A stretch of 33,655 nucleotides of DNA from Draconibacterium orientale (GTDB lineage Bacteria; Bacteroidota; Bacteroidia; Bacteroidales; Prolixibacteraceae). A program made the position numbers and the translations under genes. The DNA lies in NCBI GenBank assembly GCA_020726265.1, contig DYSZ01000021.1, positions 1 to 33,655 of the forward strand, given 5' to 3'. The number at the start of each line of letters is the position of its first letter. Positions within the stretch are counted from its first letter, which is position 1. Shown piece by piece: positions 1-9,800 of the stretch. The notes beneath the pieces were generated by a model. That model saw only the letters and a list, made by a program, of their open reading frames with translations. It searched no databases and had not been told where the DNA came from.

Positions 1-1067
1 GTGTCGTTTGGCGCAACCGGCTGGCTTTCACCCATTCCATCGGTTACAATCCTGTCAGTATTTACGCCGAAGTTTTTTGAAAGTTCGGCTTTTACCGATG
101 CGGCACGCCGTTTTGAAAGGTCGAGGTTGGCAGCATCCTGTCCGTCGGCATCGGTGTGACCCAGAATTTTTACTTTGACATCGGGAACTTCGTTCAAAAT
201 AGCTGCGATTTCCTTCAAAGTACCATACGATTCTGGTTTCACCACATCTTTATTTACATCGAAATAAATACCGTAGGTAACAAGTTTGCCTTCAGTAAGC
301 AGTTTATTTCGTGTATCGGGCAAACCAGCAGCAATTCTGAAATTGGTAACCATCGGATTGCCCGATTCCCACAATTCAAAACGCATCATATTAATTTGAA
401 ATCCGGGGTTGAAAACTTTTGGTAAATCAAATACTTTAACCTGATCGAGGTACACCCTCAACCTTGTTTTCTGAACCCAAAATGATAACCGGTATTTTTT
501 GCCGGCCTCCATTACAATGTTATCTTTTTCGCCGCTGATAGTGTAGCCCTCCTCATTATAAGCGCTATACGAACTGCGTGATCCAAAATTCGTTTTGATT
601 CCCCCTTTTAATCCGGGTACAGCACCACCTTCGTCCATGTCTTTCGGATTTTCAGCACTGTACAAATAAAAACCAAACTCGAAGAATGTATTTCCTTCCT
701 CAACAGGTGCAGCAATGACATCATACTCAACAGTGAAATTTTCAGGTAACTTTATTCCTTCGTCAATTAAGATACAACCTGATCCATTCATCATAAACCA
801 GTTACCCGGATAAAGATTGGTTGTTACCACTTCGCCTGAAGCATTTGTATTCCAGGCAGGAGGAAAATCACCCACTGCCGTTTCAGCAAAATCATCATAA
901 AAGATGACTTTTGCCCCCGGAATAAAGTCGAATTTTGAATACGACTGTAAGGTTTGAACAGCTGAAGCTGGTTGTACCTCGTCGGTTACTTCGGTATCAT
1001 CCTGTGCATTCAGGTTGAAAAAGCATAAACAAATTGCAAATGCCGAAAGACATTTAATGGTTTTCAT
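1..1067 (-). CDS. OmpA-family secreted protein, 3' end cut by window edge
   Basis: The reading frame is open on the minus strand from ATG at 1067 to the left edge, about 355 residues without a stop codon; the C-terminal end lies outside. It begins with a Sec signal peptide (MKTIKCLSAFAICLCFFNLNAQ). Residues ~45-235 form a beta-rich middle region that looks like a LamG/concanavalin-type jelly roll (inference). From ~255 there is an OmpA C-terminal peptidoglycan-binding domain with GHTDADG and NLDLSKRRAASV, whose Asp and Arg contact diaminopimelate in this family. Unlike classical OmpA there is no predicted N-terminal barrel, so it is likely a periplasmic or surface protein tethered to the wall. 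It follows its paralogue at 1113-2414 by 45 nt and is probably co-transcribed. Its OmpA domain is almost identical to that of the paralogue while the middle regions diverge. Confidence 0.85.
   Translation of the reverse strand, partial: MKTIKCLSAFAICLCFFNLNAQDDTEVTDEVQPASAVQTLQSYSKFDFIPGAKVIFYDDFAETAVGDFPPAWNTNASGEVVTTNLYPGNWFMMNGSGCILIDEGIKLPENFTVEYDVIAAPVEEGNTFFEFGFYLYSAENPKDMDEGGAVPGLKGGIKTNFGSRSSYSAYNEEGYTISGEKDNIVMEAGKKYRLSFWVQKTRLRVYLDQVKVFDLPKVFNPGFQINMMRFELWESGNPMVTNFRIAAGLPDTRNKLLTEGKLVTYGIYFDVNKDVVKPESYGTLKEIAAILNEVPDVKVKILGHTDADGQDAANLDLSKRRAASVKAELSKNFGVNTDRIVTDGMGESQPVAPND
133..233. repeat. 101-bp identical stretch, copy 1 (pair at 1294-1394)
   Basis: These 101 bases are identical to 1294-1394 by direct reading. 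They encode the OmpA domain segment from PESYGTLKEIAAIL to HTDADGQDA in both paralogues. Flanking sequence in the same domain differs at wobble positions, and the middle domains differ much more. Confidence 0.9.
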
Positions 1068-1112
1068 AAATTTCATTTTAGTATTAGATTTTGGAAATTT
1101 TAAGATATAAGG

Positions 1113-2414
1113 TTACAGTTTTACAAATTCAACCCTTCGGTTTAACGCTTTATTTACCGGCGTATCGTTTGGTGCTACAGGTTGGGTTTCGCCCAAACCG
1201 TCAGTTTCAAGCCTGTCGGCATTTACCCCGAAGTTTTTGGCTAATTCGGCTTTTACCGAGGCAGCGCGGCGTTTCGAGAGGTCGAGGTTGGCGGCATCCT
1301 GTCCGTCGGCATCGGTGTGACCCAGAATTTTTACTTTGACATCGGGAACTTCGTTCAAAATAGCTGCGATTTCCTTCAAAGTACCATACGATTCGGGTTT
1401 AACCACATCTTTGTTTACATCGAAATAAATACCGTATGTTACGAGTTTGCCTTCGGTAAGAAGTTTGTTGCGGGTATCGGGGGTACCAACGGCAATTCGG
1501 ATATTCGAAACCATTGCCGCACCTGATTCAAACCTTATTCTGTCGGGTTTTAAACAATCAGTTGCAAGTGCTTTCGGAAGGTCAAAAATTTTATTCTCGT
1601 TCTGATACAAACGAATCCTGCTTTTTTGTACCCAGATTGCAATATGATATTTCTGGTTAATTTTTTCTTTCAGGTTTTCATCATCTTTATATCCGCTTAA
1701 TTGCAATTGCTGGCAACCTTCTTTTAAAAACCAGGTATTATACCATGGTGTACCGTAGTATTCTACTTTAAACTGGAATCCTCCCTCACCTGGTGTTGCG
1801 CCGTGATCCCAGGCTTTTACATTTCTTGCCTGCATTAATTGCAGATGATAGCCACTCATTCCTTCTCCTTCCAAACCACCTATCGGAATAACATCAAATT
1901 CAATGGTGTAGTTTTCCGGCAACTTCAGTAATTCATCGGTCCAAACACACTCATCCATTACAAAACGCATCCAGTTTCCGGGAAATAAATTGGTTGTCAC
2001 TACTTCTGCAGAACCATTTGTATTCCAAAGTGCAGGGAAATCTCCAATTGCATCCTGACTAAAATCTTCGTAAAAAATTACTTTTTCGCCCGGGATAAAA
2101 TCATATTTTGAATAGGCCTGCAACCCGGGTGAAGTTTGTTTTTGCCCTGATTCTGTCTGTGCTGGTGGTTGCTGAGCAGATTCCTGGTTTTCAGTAGCTT
2201 CTTCGCCATTTTTATCGTCGGTTTTTTTCTTTTTGAAAAGGCTTTTTACCCCGTCTTCAACCGAATCGAATGTTTTGTCAATTCCCTGATCCACCTTTCG
2301 GTTGGCGCGGTTGTTTGTTTCGTTTTTCAATTTGCCCTCCACATCAACCTGGGCGCGCAGGTTGGTAACTCCAAAACAGAGAACTACCATCAGAATAATA
2401 ACAAGTGTTTTCAT
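1113..2414 (-). CDS. OmpA-family secreted protein with beta-sandwich middle region
   Basis: A 433-residue protein starting at ATG 2414 with signal peptide MKTLVIILMVVLCFGVTNLRAQ. Residues ~25-95 are a polar, low-complexity linker rich in N, K, E and Q. Residues ~100-310 hold a LamG-like beta-rich region that begins at SKYDFIPGEKVIFYEDFS and matches the same segment in the neighbour. Residues ~325-433 are an OmpA C-terminal domain with YFDVNKDVV, GHTDADG, NLDLSKRRAASV and the terminal NRRVEF. The family binds peptidoglycan non-covalently in the periplasm. It is the upstream member of a tandem pair (next gene 45 nt downstream), and is divergent from the sensor-kinase gene at 2632. The molecular role of the middle region is unknown to me. 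A weak promoter-like TAAATTTT element lies ~40 nt upstream of the start. Confidence 0.87.
   Translation of the reverse strand: MKTLVIILMVVLCFGVTNLRAQVDVEGKLKNETNNRANRKVDQGIDKTFDSVEDGVKSLFKKKKTDDKNGEEATENQESAQQPPAQTESGQKQTSPGLQAYSKYDFIPGEKVIFYEDFSQDAIGDFPALWNTNGSAEVVTTNLFPGNWMRFVMDECVWTDELLKLPENYTIEFDVIPIGGLEGEGMSGYHLQLMQARNVKAWDHGATPGEGGFQFKVEYYGTPWYNTWFLKEGCQQLQLSGYKDDENLKEKINQKYHIAIWVQKSRIRLYQNENKIFDLPKALATDCLKPDRIRFESGAAMVSNIRIAVGTPDTRNKLLTEGKLVTYGIYFDVNKDVVKPESYGTLKEIAAILNEVPDVKVKILGHTDADGQDAANLDLSKRRAASVKAELAKNFGVNADRLETDGLGETQPVAPNDTPVNKALNRRVEFVKL
1294..1394. repeat. 101-bp identical stretch, copy 2 (pair at 133-233)
   Basis: Direct repeat partner of 133-233, in the same orientation and 1161 bp away. 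It lies in the OmpA domain of the second paralogue. Recombination between the two copies would fuse the two genes in frame. Confidence 0.9.
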
Positions 2415-2532
2415 TGATTTTTGATTTTTGGTTAAAGCAATAGAGTCTAATTTTTTACAAAATTTACGACAAATAGTTTATAGTATCCAAAATTTGATGA
2501 GGTAAAATTATTGAGTAATAGAAAGTTGTAAC

Positions 2533-2548
2533 TCCCCGAAAAAGGGGA
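2533..2548. promoter_or_regulatory. Inverted repeat TCCCC-N6-GGGGA, possible operator
   Basis: TCCCC GAAAAA GGGGA is a perfect 5-bp-arm inverted repeat centred ~34 bases upstream of the TAACTTTG -7 element of the sensor-kinase gene, that is where the -33 element would sit. The spot lacks a TTTG -33 box, which fits a promoter that needs an activator. The binding protein is not known; the LuxR-type regulator encoded by the same operon is an obvious candidate (inference). Confidence 0.35.
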
Positions 2549-2570
2549 TTTTATTTTGTTTGTTATTAGG

Positions 2571-2578
2571 TAACTTTG
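2571..2578 (+). promoter_or_regulatory. Bacteroidota -7 promoter element TAACTTTG
   Basis: Exact match to TAnnTTTG, 53 bases before the ATG at 2632. No TTTG is found 19-21 bases upstream; the inverted repeat at 2533-2548 occupies that area. The element lies downstream of the TTG at 2560 and so rules that codon out as start. Confidence 0.55.
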
Positions 2579-2631
2579 TATTCAGAAAACAAAATTTCAA
2601 ACTATTTTCGGTGTCAATCAAATCGCATGTA

Positions 2632-4557
2632 ATGAAACAAACCGGGATTTTTACAAGGTTGTGGCTTTTCGTTTTGGTAAATTTCTTTTCATTGGGTGTA
2701 AATGCTCAGCAAATCGATTCAATTGAATCTGTAATTCAACATTTAATCAGTTATTCTTCTGAATCGGATCAAAAAGAATTAACCCGAAATTTTGCCGACT
2801 CAATAACAGTTATTCAGTTACTTGATCTGGCATATGATAATTCCCGCGGGAACCCCGATACGGCTATCATTTTACTAAATGACGCAATCAGTATGTCATT
2901 GAACTCAAAATCATTGAATTATGTTTCAAAATCGATGGAACGATTGGGGCATTATTATTATTTCAACGAAGAATACAGTCTTGCCGCCCGATGCTATTTA
3001 CTTAGCCTTAAAATTGAGGAGAAATTTGGAGAAGAAATCAGCGTGGCAAAAATTGAACTCAATCTGGGGCGAGCATATAATTACTTGGAGTTATTGCAGA
3101 ACGCGCTTGATTATACATACAAGGCGCTGGCAAAATATGAAAAAAATAATATTACAGATAAAACTGCTGAAGCTTATGAAAATCTGGGGTTGTTATATTT
3201 CAACCGCAATTTTTGGGAACTCCCGAAACCGGATCAGCGAAAAACTAACCATGACGAGGCACTCAAATATTACAACAAAGCTTTGGGGTTAATTTCGAAA
3301 ACTGATGATGAACTTCACAAAGCAAAGATATTGCAAAGCATTGCTGCCGTTTATAATCAGAATGGCAATTCGGAGAAAGCACTTGTTAATATCCTGGAAT
3401 CATTGCGTATTTATAAAAAGTATAACGAAAATGCCAGGGCCGGTGATGCATTGTATGCCATTGGAGTTACCTACAAACAACTTGGAAAACCCAAAGAGGC
3501 AATCGGTTATTTGAATGAAGCACTGGAATTAGGAAAAAAGAACAATCTTGGAGGGGTTCATTGGCTGTATGAAACGCTGGCCGAGGCAAATTACGATGCC
3601 GGCAACTACAAACAATCACGCGATTTGTATGTGAGGTTTATTAATACCCGCGATTCGGTGTTAAACCTTGAAAAGGCAAAAATGATTCTCGACCTTGAAA
3701 ACAAATACCAGGCTGAAAAAAAACAGAACGAAATAGACAGACTCACTTTGATAAAAAAACAACGCACACTTGTAATTTATACGCTGATAGCTGTTTTGTT
3801 GCTGATTCTTGTAGCCGGTTTTGCGTTCTTCAAAAACATCAGGGCGAAAAAAATAATTGCCGACCAGCAACTTGAAATCAGAGAGAAACAACTTTTGGAA
3901 CTCGAAAAAGAGAAACAACTGATAGCCACCCGTTCGTTGCTGGCGGGTGAAGAAATTGAACGGACACGGCTCGCCGGCGACCTGCACGATGGACTCGGAG
4001 GATTGCTTACAGGTGTGAAACTAAAACTATCTTCGATGAAAGAAAATTCGATAATTACAAGCGAAAATCTGGCTTATTTTAACCATGCACTCAACCTGCT
4101 GGACACTTCGATAGCAGAAATGCGCCGGGTTGCCCACAACCTGATGCCTGAAACACTCATGCATTATGGATTGCAAACTGCCATTGCCGATTTTATCAGG
4201 CAGGTTGAGCCGGAAGGATTACCTGTAATCAGGTTTAATTCGTTCGGCAACGACCTCAGATATGGCAAAGATATTGAAATTACTATTTACCGTATTATCC
4301 AGGAACTGGTGAACAATTCACTCAAACATGCCGAAGCAAAAAACATTGAAGTACAGTTTTTTACTGAACCAGACCGTGTAAGCGTTCAGATTGTTGACGA
4401 TGGTAAAGGTTTTAATACTGAAAATAATGACAAAGAGTTGCAAGGAAAGGGACTGAAAAATATTAGCGACAGAATTACTGCATTTAACGGTCATTTTGAA
4501 ATTATCAGCGAACCCGGAAAAGGAACCGAATGTACATTGGAATTTTTAATAACTTAG
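2632..4557 (+). CDS. TPR-repeat sensor histidine kinase (HisKA_3 / NarL-type partner)
   Basis: 641 residues from ATG 2632; a longer frame from TTG 2560 is rejected because the likely promoter lies inside it and the signal peptide starts with MKQTGIFTRLWLFVLVNFFSLGVNAQQ. Residues ~60-340 contain tetratricopeptide repeats (for example EALKYYNKALGLI and KEAIGYLNEALEL), a periplasmic sensing region. One membrane helix follows (380-400), then a coiled coil. The dimerisation domain carries the phospho-acceptor His452 in GDLHDGLGGLL. The ATPase domain has an N box (QELVNNSLKHA, ~557), VDDGKGFN and GKGLKNISDR. This is the standard Bacteroidota architecture for one-membrane-span kinases that phosphorylate LuxR-type regulators. 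The regulator gene follows by 24 nt. The stimulus cannot be read from sequence. Confidence 0.92.
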   Translation: MKQTGIFTRLWLFVLVNFFSLGVNAQQIDSIESVIQHLISYSSESDQKELTRNFADSITVIQLLDLAYDNSRGNPDTAIILLNDAISMSLNSKSLNYVSKSMERLGHYYYFNEEYSLAARCYLLSLKIEEKFGEEISVAKIELNLGRAYNYLELLQNALDYTYKALAKYEKNNITDKTAEAYENLGLLYFNRNFWELPKPDQRKTNHDEALKYYNKALGLISKTDDELHKAKILQSIAAVYNQNGNSEKALVNILESLRIYKKYNENARAGDALYAIGVTYKQLGKPKEAIGYLNEALELGKKNNLGGVHWLYETLAEANYDAGNYKQSRDLYVRFINTRDSVLNLEKAKMILDLENKYQAEKKQNEIDRLTLIKKQRTLVIYTLIAVLLLILVAGFAFFKNIRAKKIIADQQLEIREKQLLELEKEKQLIATRSLLAGEEIERTRLAGDLHDGLGGLLTGVKLKLSSMKENSIITSENLAYFNHALNLLDTSIAEMRRVAHNLMPETLMHYGLQTAIADFIRQVEPEGLPVIRFNSFGNDLRYGKDIEITIYRIIQELVNNSLKHAEAKNIEVQFFTEPDRVSVQIVDDGKGFNTENNDKELQGKGLKNISDRITAFNGHFEIISEPGKGTECTLEFLIT

Positions 4558-4581
4558 GCCGGTAACAGTTCCGCTTAGCCT

Positions 4582-5211
4582 ATGTTAAAACAAATTCTGA
4601 TTGTTGAAGACCATCCAATTGTAAGTGACAGTCTGGAGAGAATTTTTAGTGATCCTGCATTGAACCTGAAATGCATCGGAGCAGCCACCGGAAACAAAGG
4701 GCTCGCTTTTTTAAATGGCAACCCGATCGATCTCGTTATTCTCGATATTAATTTACCCGATATCAGCGGTATTGAATTTTGCAAATCAGCAAAAACCCGT
4801 TTCCCCGGGATAAAAATTGTAGCCGTAACCACATTGGCACAACGTCATGTGGTAGAGCAAATGCTCGATGCCGGTGCCGATGGCTTTATATTGAAAACTT
4901 CGGATACAGATGATATCAAGCATGGTGTTTTGCAAGTGCTGGGCAATGGCGAGCTTTATCTTGGAAAAGGAGTGAAAGACTTGATCAGGGGAATTTCATC
5001 AGGAAATATCGAATTGCCCATGATTACCCGCCGCGAAAGCGAAATTCTGAAACTCATTGCCGATGGGCTTACCAACCAGGAAATTGGCGAAAAATTGTTT
5101 ATCAGCCCGCTCACTGTTGATACGCATCGCAAAAACCTGCTGCTTAAATTCAATGCGCGGAATACGGCAATTCTGATAAAAACTGCCGTTTCGGGAGGAT
5201 ACATCAGCTAA
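4582..5211 (+). CDS. LuxR/NarL-family response regulator
   Basis: 209 residues. The receiver domain (1-~125) has the acidic pocket E9/D10, phospho-acceptor D55 in LVILDINLPDISG, T83/T84 and K105 in GFILKTS. The C-terminal domain (~145-209) is a LuxR-type helix-turn-helix with TRRESEILKLIADGLTNQEI and SPLTVDTHRKNLLLKF. Placed 24 nt after the TPR histidine kinase, it is almost certainly that kinase's partner and a DNA-binding transcription factor. Its targets are unknown; autoregulation through the inverted repeat at 2533-2548 is possible. Length and key residues are normal for the family. Confidence 0.93.
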   Translation: MLKQILIVEDHPIVSDSLERIFSDPALNLKCIGAATGNKGLAFLNGNPIDLVILDINLPDISGIEFCKSAKTRFPGIKIVAVTTLAQRHVVEQMLDAGADGFILKTSDTDDIKHGVLQVLGNGELYLGKGVKDLIRGISSGNIELPMITRRESEILKLIADGLTNQEIGEKLFISPLTVDTHRKNLLLKFNARNTAILIKTAVSGGYIS

Positions 5212-5274
5212 GTTCAAACTAACTTCGGAAAAGGGGAAATAGGAAAGAGATTAGTTGAGAATGATTGAGATTGG

Positions 5275-5736
5275 GTGAAATTTGTGAAATTAGTGGATAA
5301 AAAGGTGAAAAAAGTACTTCTGATTATTGGATTTTTGTTGCCAGCCTGGGGATTTGCCCAGCCGTTTCCCGATGTTCTTGCGGGTACCTGGTGCGACTCA
5401 ATTCACAGAATTTACGAACATTGGGATAAAACCGGCGATCAGCAACTGAAAGGCTTTTCGTACGAAATAAAAAATGGCGAAAAGGTGATTTCGGAATACA
5501 TTGAAATTGCATTGAAAGATGGCAGCATGGTTTATACTGTTTCAGTAAAAAACAAGATTAACGAAAAGCCCGTAAGTTTTGTGCTTTCGCCAACCGACAG
5601 CCTTTATATGTTTGTAAATCCTGAACACGATTTTCCCACTTTCATCCGCTACTCCGTAATTTCAACTGATTATATTAAAGCCACAGTTGGTAATACCACA
5701 CGGAGTTTTGTGCTCAATTACCATCGGATTGATTAA
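5275..5736 (+). CDS. DUF6265-like secreted protein
   Basis: 153 residues from GTG 5275; no ATG is available in frame, and GTG 5284 is another option. A signal peptide is evident (VKKVLLIIGFLLPAWGFAQ), so the mature protein is exported. The mature part has LAGTWCDSIHRIYEHWDK, LKGFSYEIKNGEK and FVNPEHDFPTFIRY, a pattern I associate with DUF6265 proteins of Bacteroidota, which lack a known function. It sits 63 nt after the response regulator and 11 nt before corA, so it may be co-transcribed with either. The lack of an ATG makes the exact start uncertain. Confidence 0.75.
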   Translation: MKFVKLVDKKVKKVLLIIGFLLPAWGFAQPFPDVLAGTWCDSIHRIYEHWDKTGDQQLKGFSYEIKNGEKVISEYIEIALKDGSMVYTVSVKNKINEKPVSFVLSPTDSLYMFVNPEHDFPTFIRYSVISTDYIKATVGNTTRSFVLNYHRID

Positions 5737-5747
5737 ACTGAAATCAT

Positions 5748-6815
5748 ATGCGCCGCAAAAAGCAAAAACATAAATCGAAGCTGGGATTTCCACCTGGGTC
5801 GCTGGTATTTACCGGTGAACAAAAAATGGAACAGGTTGATATTTCGGTTTTTAACTATTCCGAAACTTTTATTCAGGAATTCAGACCAAAATCAATTGAT
5901 GAGGTTATACAGTTAATCAAAAACTCCTCTGGCGTGATTTGGGTAAACATCGATGGGCTGCACGAAGAAAAGTCAATTGAAAGTCTGTGTACTTTTCTTG
6001 ATATTCACAAACTTACCATGGAAGACATTGTAAACGTCAGCCAGCGTCCAAAACTCGAAGAATACCCGAAATATGTACATTCGGTAATAAAGGATATTAC
6101 TTATAATGTTGATTTAGCGTATTTTGAGTACGAACAACTTAGCTTTCTGCTAAAGGAAAATATTCTGATAACCTTTCAGGAACGTTCGGGCGATGTTTTT
6201 GATGGTTTGCGCAAACGCATCCGCGAAGGAATCGGATTTGTGCGGAAACGGGGAGCCGACTACCTCATGTACGCTTTACTCGACATGGTTGTGGATAACT
6301 ATTTTGTGATTCTCGAAAACTTTGGCGAAAAACTGGAAGACCTTGAAACAGAATTATTGGAAAACCCGGATAAAAACTCGCTGACAAAACTCCACAATAT
6401 TCGGCGTGAAACGCTGGGTTTGCGTCGCACAGTTTACCCGCTACGCGAAATGGTGGCCGCCTTTGAAAAACTGGATGAGCCGCTTTTTAGCGACAGTAAC
6501 AAAGTTTTTACCCGCGACTTGTACGACCACACCATTAAAGTTATTGAAACAGTTGAAATTTACCGCGATATGACATCGAGCTTACTCGATTTGTACATCA
6601 ACAGCGTTTCCAACAAGATGAACGAGGTGATGAAAGTGCTCACCATTATGACTTCAATTTTTATCCCGCTTTCTTTTATTGCCGGAGTTTATGGGATGAA
6701 TTTTAAGAACATGCCCGAGTTGGATCATAAATACGGCTACTACATTGTGCTTGGTGTAATGGCTGTTGTATTTGTTGGGATAATTCTTTACCTGAAAAGG
6801 CGTAAATGGTTGTAA
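5748..6815 (+). CDS. corA: Magnesium/cobalt transport protein CorA
   Basis: 355 residues, normal CorA length. The large cytoplasmic N-terminal region holds the typical acidic and helical segments (FLDIHKLTMEDIVNVSQRPKLEEY), and the C-terminus has two membrane helices (about 295-315 and 325-350). The signature GMN triad is in GVYGMNF between them and forms the pore entrance of this pentameric inner-membrane Mg2+ channel. The C-terminus is basic (LKRRKWL), as is usual. It starts 11 nt after the DUF6265 gene, which suggests co-transcription, and ends just before the hairpin at 6836-6864. Confidence 0.95.
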   Translation: MRRKKQKHKSKLGFPPGSLVFTGEQKMEQVDISVFNYSETFIQEFRPKSIDEVIQLIKNSSGVIWVNIDGLHEEKSIESLCTFLDIHKLTMEDIVNVSQRPKLEEYPKYVHSVIKDITYNVDLAYFEYEQLSFLLKENILITFQERSGDVFDGLRKRIREGIGFVRKRGADYLMYALLDMVVDNYFVILENFGEKLEDLETELLENPDKNSLTKLHNIRRETLGLRRTVYPLREMVAAFEKLDEPLFSDSNKVFTRDLYDHTIKVIETVEIYRDMTSSLLDLYINSVSNKMNEVMKVLTIMTSIFIPLSFIAGVYGMNFKNMPELDHKYGYYIVLGVMAVVFVGIILYLKRRKWL

Positions 6816-6835
6816 TAATGATAGTTGAATAAGTA

Positions 6836-6864
6836 AGAAAGCCCGTCAGCACACCGGGCTTTCT
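6836..6864. terminator. Hairpin between convergent genes
   Basis: AGAAAGCCCG - 9-nt loop - CGGGCTTTCT, perfect 10-bp arms, placed 20 nt after the corA stop codon and 34 nt before the stop codon of the convergent BNR gene. No long T run follows on either side, so it is a weak classical terminator but is well placed to stop both transcripts. Confidence 0.7.
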
Positions 6865-6897
6865 CAATACTCAATACTATTATCTCATTACTTTTTT

Positions 6898-9800
6898 TTA
6901 CTCCTTCCAAATCGGCAGTCTTCCGGGAGTCCACGGAGCGCCTATTTTATTGAGATCAGCTTCTAATGCCGGAATATCAGTTTCCACAATGCGTTTTAAG
7001 GTATCAAGTACCGGAGGAAATTCTTCTTTCAGAATTTCGTAATTCATTTTTTCCGTACCAGTAATTCCGCTGGTCGAACCCATGTGTGCATAAGTAATGT
7101 CGCCCAAACGGTCGTTGAGTGCTACCTGTGAAGGTGGTGTTTCTTCAGCGCTGGCTTTGGCTGCAACACCATTTAATTTAAAGTTGAGCGCTTCAAGTTC
7201 AACACTCAAAGCACGGGCTTTATTCATTAAATCCTGACTTGCACCGGGTGTGGTGTAAATGGCCTGTTTCATGTTTTCAACTTTTGTGGTAAGCTCACCG
7301 AGCAAACGGTTGCTTCCCTGCATGGCAATGGCCAGTTTGTTTACCTGGCGGGCAAACTGTACATTTTCGTTGTAATTGTCAGCAGGAAGTGTTGTATTAT
7401 CCAGCTTTCGACAGGTAAATTCAACCGGTTCGACTAATTTTTTCAATTCACCATTCTGCCAAAGTTGCATATCTATTTTATATTTTCCGGGCATCACCAA
7501 AATGCCGCCGCCACCGCCACCACCGCGACGACCACCGCGACCGCCGCTTTCAACCGGGCTGAAACTGCCCGAAACACTGGCGGTTGTTGGCATTGCATAA
7601 CGCATATCCCAATTCATACGGTTCACACCTTTTGAAGGCGATTGTGTAATCTGTCGTACCACGTTATTTTCGCTGTCGTAAATGGTGAAAATCAGGTGAG
7701 GTTTTTCCTCTTTTTCTTCCAGTTCAAGCTCGCGCCAGGTAGGCTGGGGGATGGGCTGGCCTTCTTTAAACAGTTCCTTTTCCTTTTCTTTTCGTATCTC
7801 TTTTTTTGTTTTCGATGCCTCTTTCAGGTAATAAGTAATGGTAGCGCCAAAATCGGGGTTGGGAGCTTTGTAGTAGGCGCTGCCCTGGTTGTCTTTGTTG
7901 CTGGTTTGCACAAACATCAAAGCGTCTTTTACAGGGAAAATTTGTGCTTCTTTTTCTTTTAGTTCCTCCGCAATTTCGCGCAACGGACTGTAATCATCGA
8001 GAATATAAAATCCACGGCCAAAAGTGGCAATTGCCAAATCGCTTTCGCGCTCCTGAATGGCAATATCATATACCGCAATAGTTGGAAGACCCGATTTAAA
8101 TTGTACCCAGTTTTTACCATTATCGATGGTAAAATATATACCGAATTCAGTCCCCACAAACAAAAGTTCCTTGCGAATATTGTCCTGAACAATGGTATGA
8201 ACTGTTCCATTTTCGGGCAGATTGCCGGTAATTGAAGACCATGTTTTGCCTTTGTCGGCGCTTTTAAAAATGTAGGGTTTAAAATCGTCGCTTTGAATGC
8301 CGTTGAATGCTGCGTATGCCACATTTTCATCAAAACGGTCGGCGCACAAATCGCTCACGTAAGTGTATTGTGGCACTCCGGCAAGCGATTTTACCTGCTC
8401 CCACGACTGGCCTCCGTTTTCGGTAACCGATATCACACCGTCATCAGTTCCGGCGTACAACAAACCTTCTTTCAGTTTCGATTCGTCAAGCGCTACTATT
8501 GTTCCCCATTGTGAGGTTGAAATATCTTTGGCAACAGCTTCTGCCGGCCAGTATTTTCCCATCACCGGAAAACTGTTTCGGTCGGTTTGGGTTGTCAAAT
8601 CGTCGCTGATAACTTTCCATGAATCACCACGATCGTCGGTGCGGAAAACTTTGTTGGCGGCAATGTACAGTCGTGTTGGTTTATGCGAACTGATAAACAT
8701 CGGGGCATTCCAGTTCCATTTATAGGTGAGTTCTCCTTTGCGTTCGCGGGGTTTAATGCTGATGCCTTCGCCACTTTTTTTGTCGAACCGGGAAACATTT
8801 CCGTATTGGTATTCAGTGTAAATAATATCCGTATTTTCAGGGTCGGCAGCAACCCAGAAACCGTCGCCACCAAGGGTAACCAGCCATTCATCATTTAAAA
8901 CGCCATCGCGGGTGAGGTTTCTCGATGGGCCTACCATACTGTTGTTGTCCTGTGTTCCGCCATATACATTGTAAAACGGAAGCGCATTATCCACATTCAC
9001 CCTGTAAAACTGGGTAACCGGCAGGTTTTCCTTAAAGTCGAAAGTTGCGCTGCCGTCCCAGGTCTCATAAATTCCGCCGTCACCACCAATCATAAAGTGT
9101 TCAGTATCATTTGAATCGATCCAGATTGCATGGTCGTCAACATGCCTTCCGTCGGTGCTGATGGTAGTCCATGTTTTGCCGGCATCTTTTGTAAAACGGG
9201 AAACTGTTTCGGCTGAATACACTTTATCTACGTTTTTCGGGTCGCAGTATATTTCGTTGTAATACTGACCGCTCGAAGTATAGTCGCTCATTTTATCCCA
9301 GCTTTCGCCTTTATTTGTGGAGCGGAAAAATCCACCTTTTCCCTCGGCCGCTTCCACAATCAGGTAAACCACATTCGGGTCAACCGGTGAAATATCGATT
9401 CCCATGCCACCTATATCAACCGATGGAAGGCCTTCTACTATTTTGTTCCAGGTTTCGCCACCATTGACTGATTTATAGACAGCCGATTCAGGGCCGCCAC
9501 CAATTTTTGTGAACCAGTGACGTCTGCGTTGTTCAGAGGTAGCGTACATAAGATCAGGGTTCGATGGGTCTGTTTTTACATTGTTCACCCCTGTATTTTC
9601 GCTTATTTCAAGTACTTTTTTCCAGGTTTCGCCACCATCGGTGGTTTTGTACAAACCGCGTTCGCCGCCTGGTCCCCAAGCCGAACCTTCGGCTGCAACA
9701 AAAACAGTGTTCGAATTGCGCGGATCGATTACAATACCGCCAATCTGACGGCTTTGTTTTAATCCCATGTTTTTAAACGATTTTCCGCCGTCAACCGATT

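Noticed and set aside
2560-2631. Upstream TTG extension of the TPR kinase
   Set aside because: It contains the TAACTTTG promoter element, and the signal peptide starts at ATG 2632.
7376-7600. Plus-strand frame with a poly-proline/arginine segment
   Set aside because: It is the antisense reading of the Gly/Arg-rich linker of the BNR gene.
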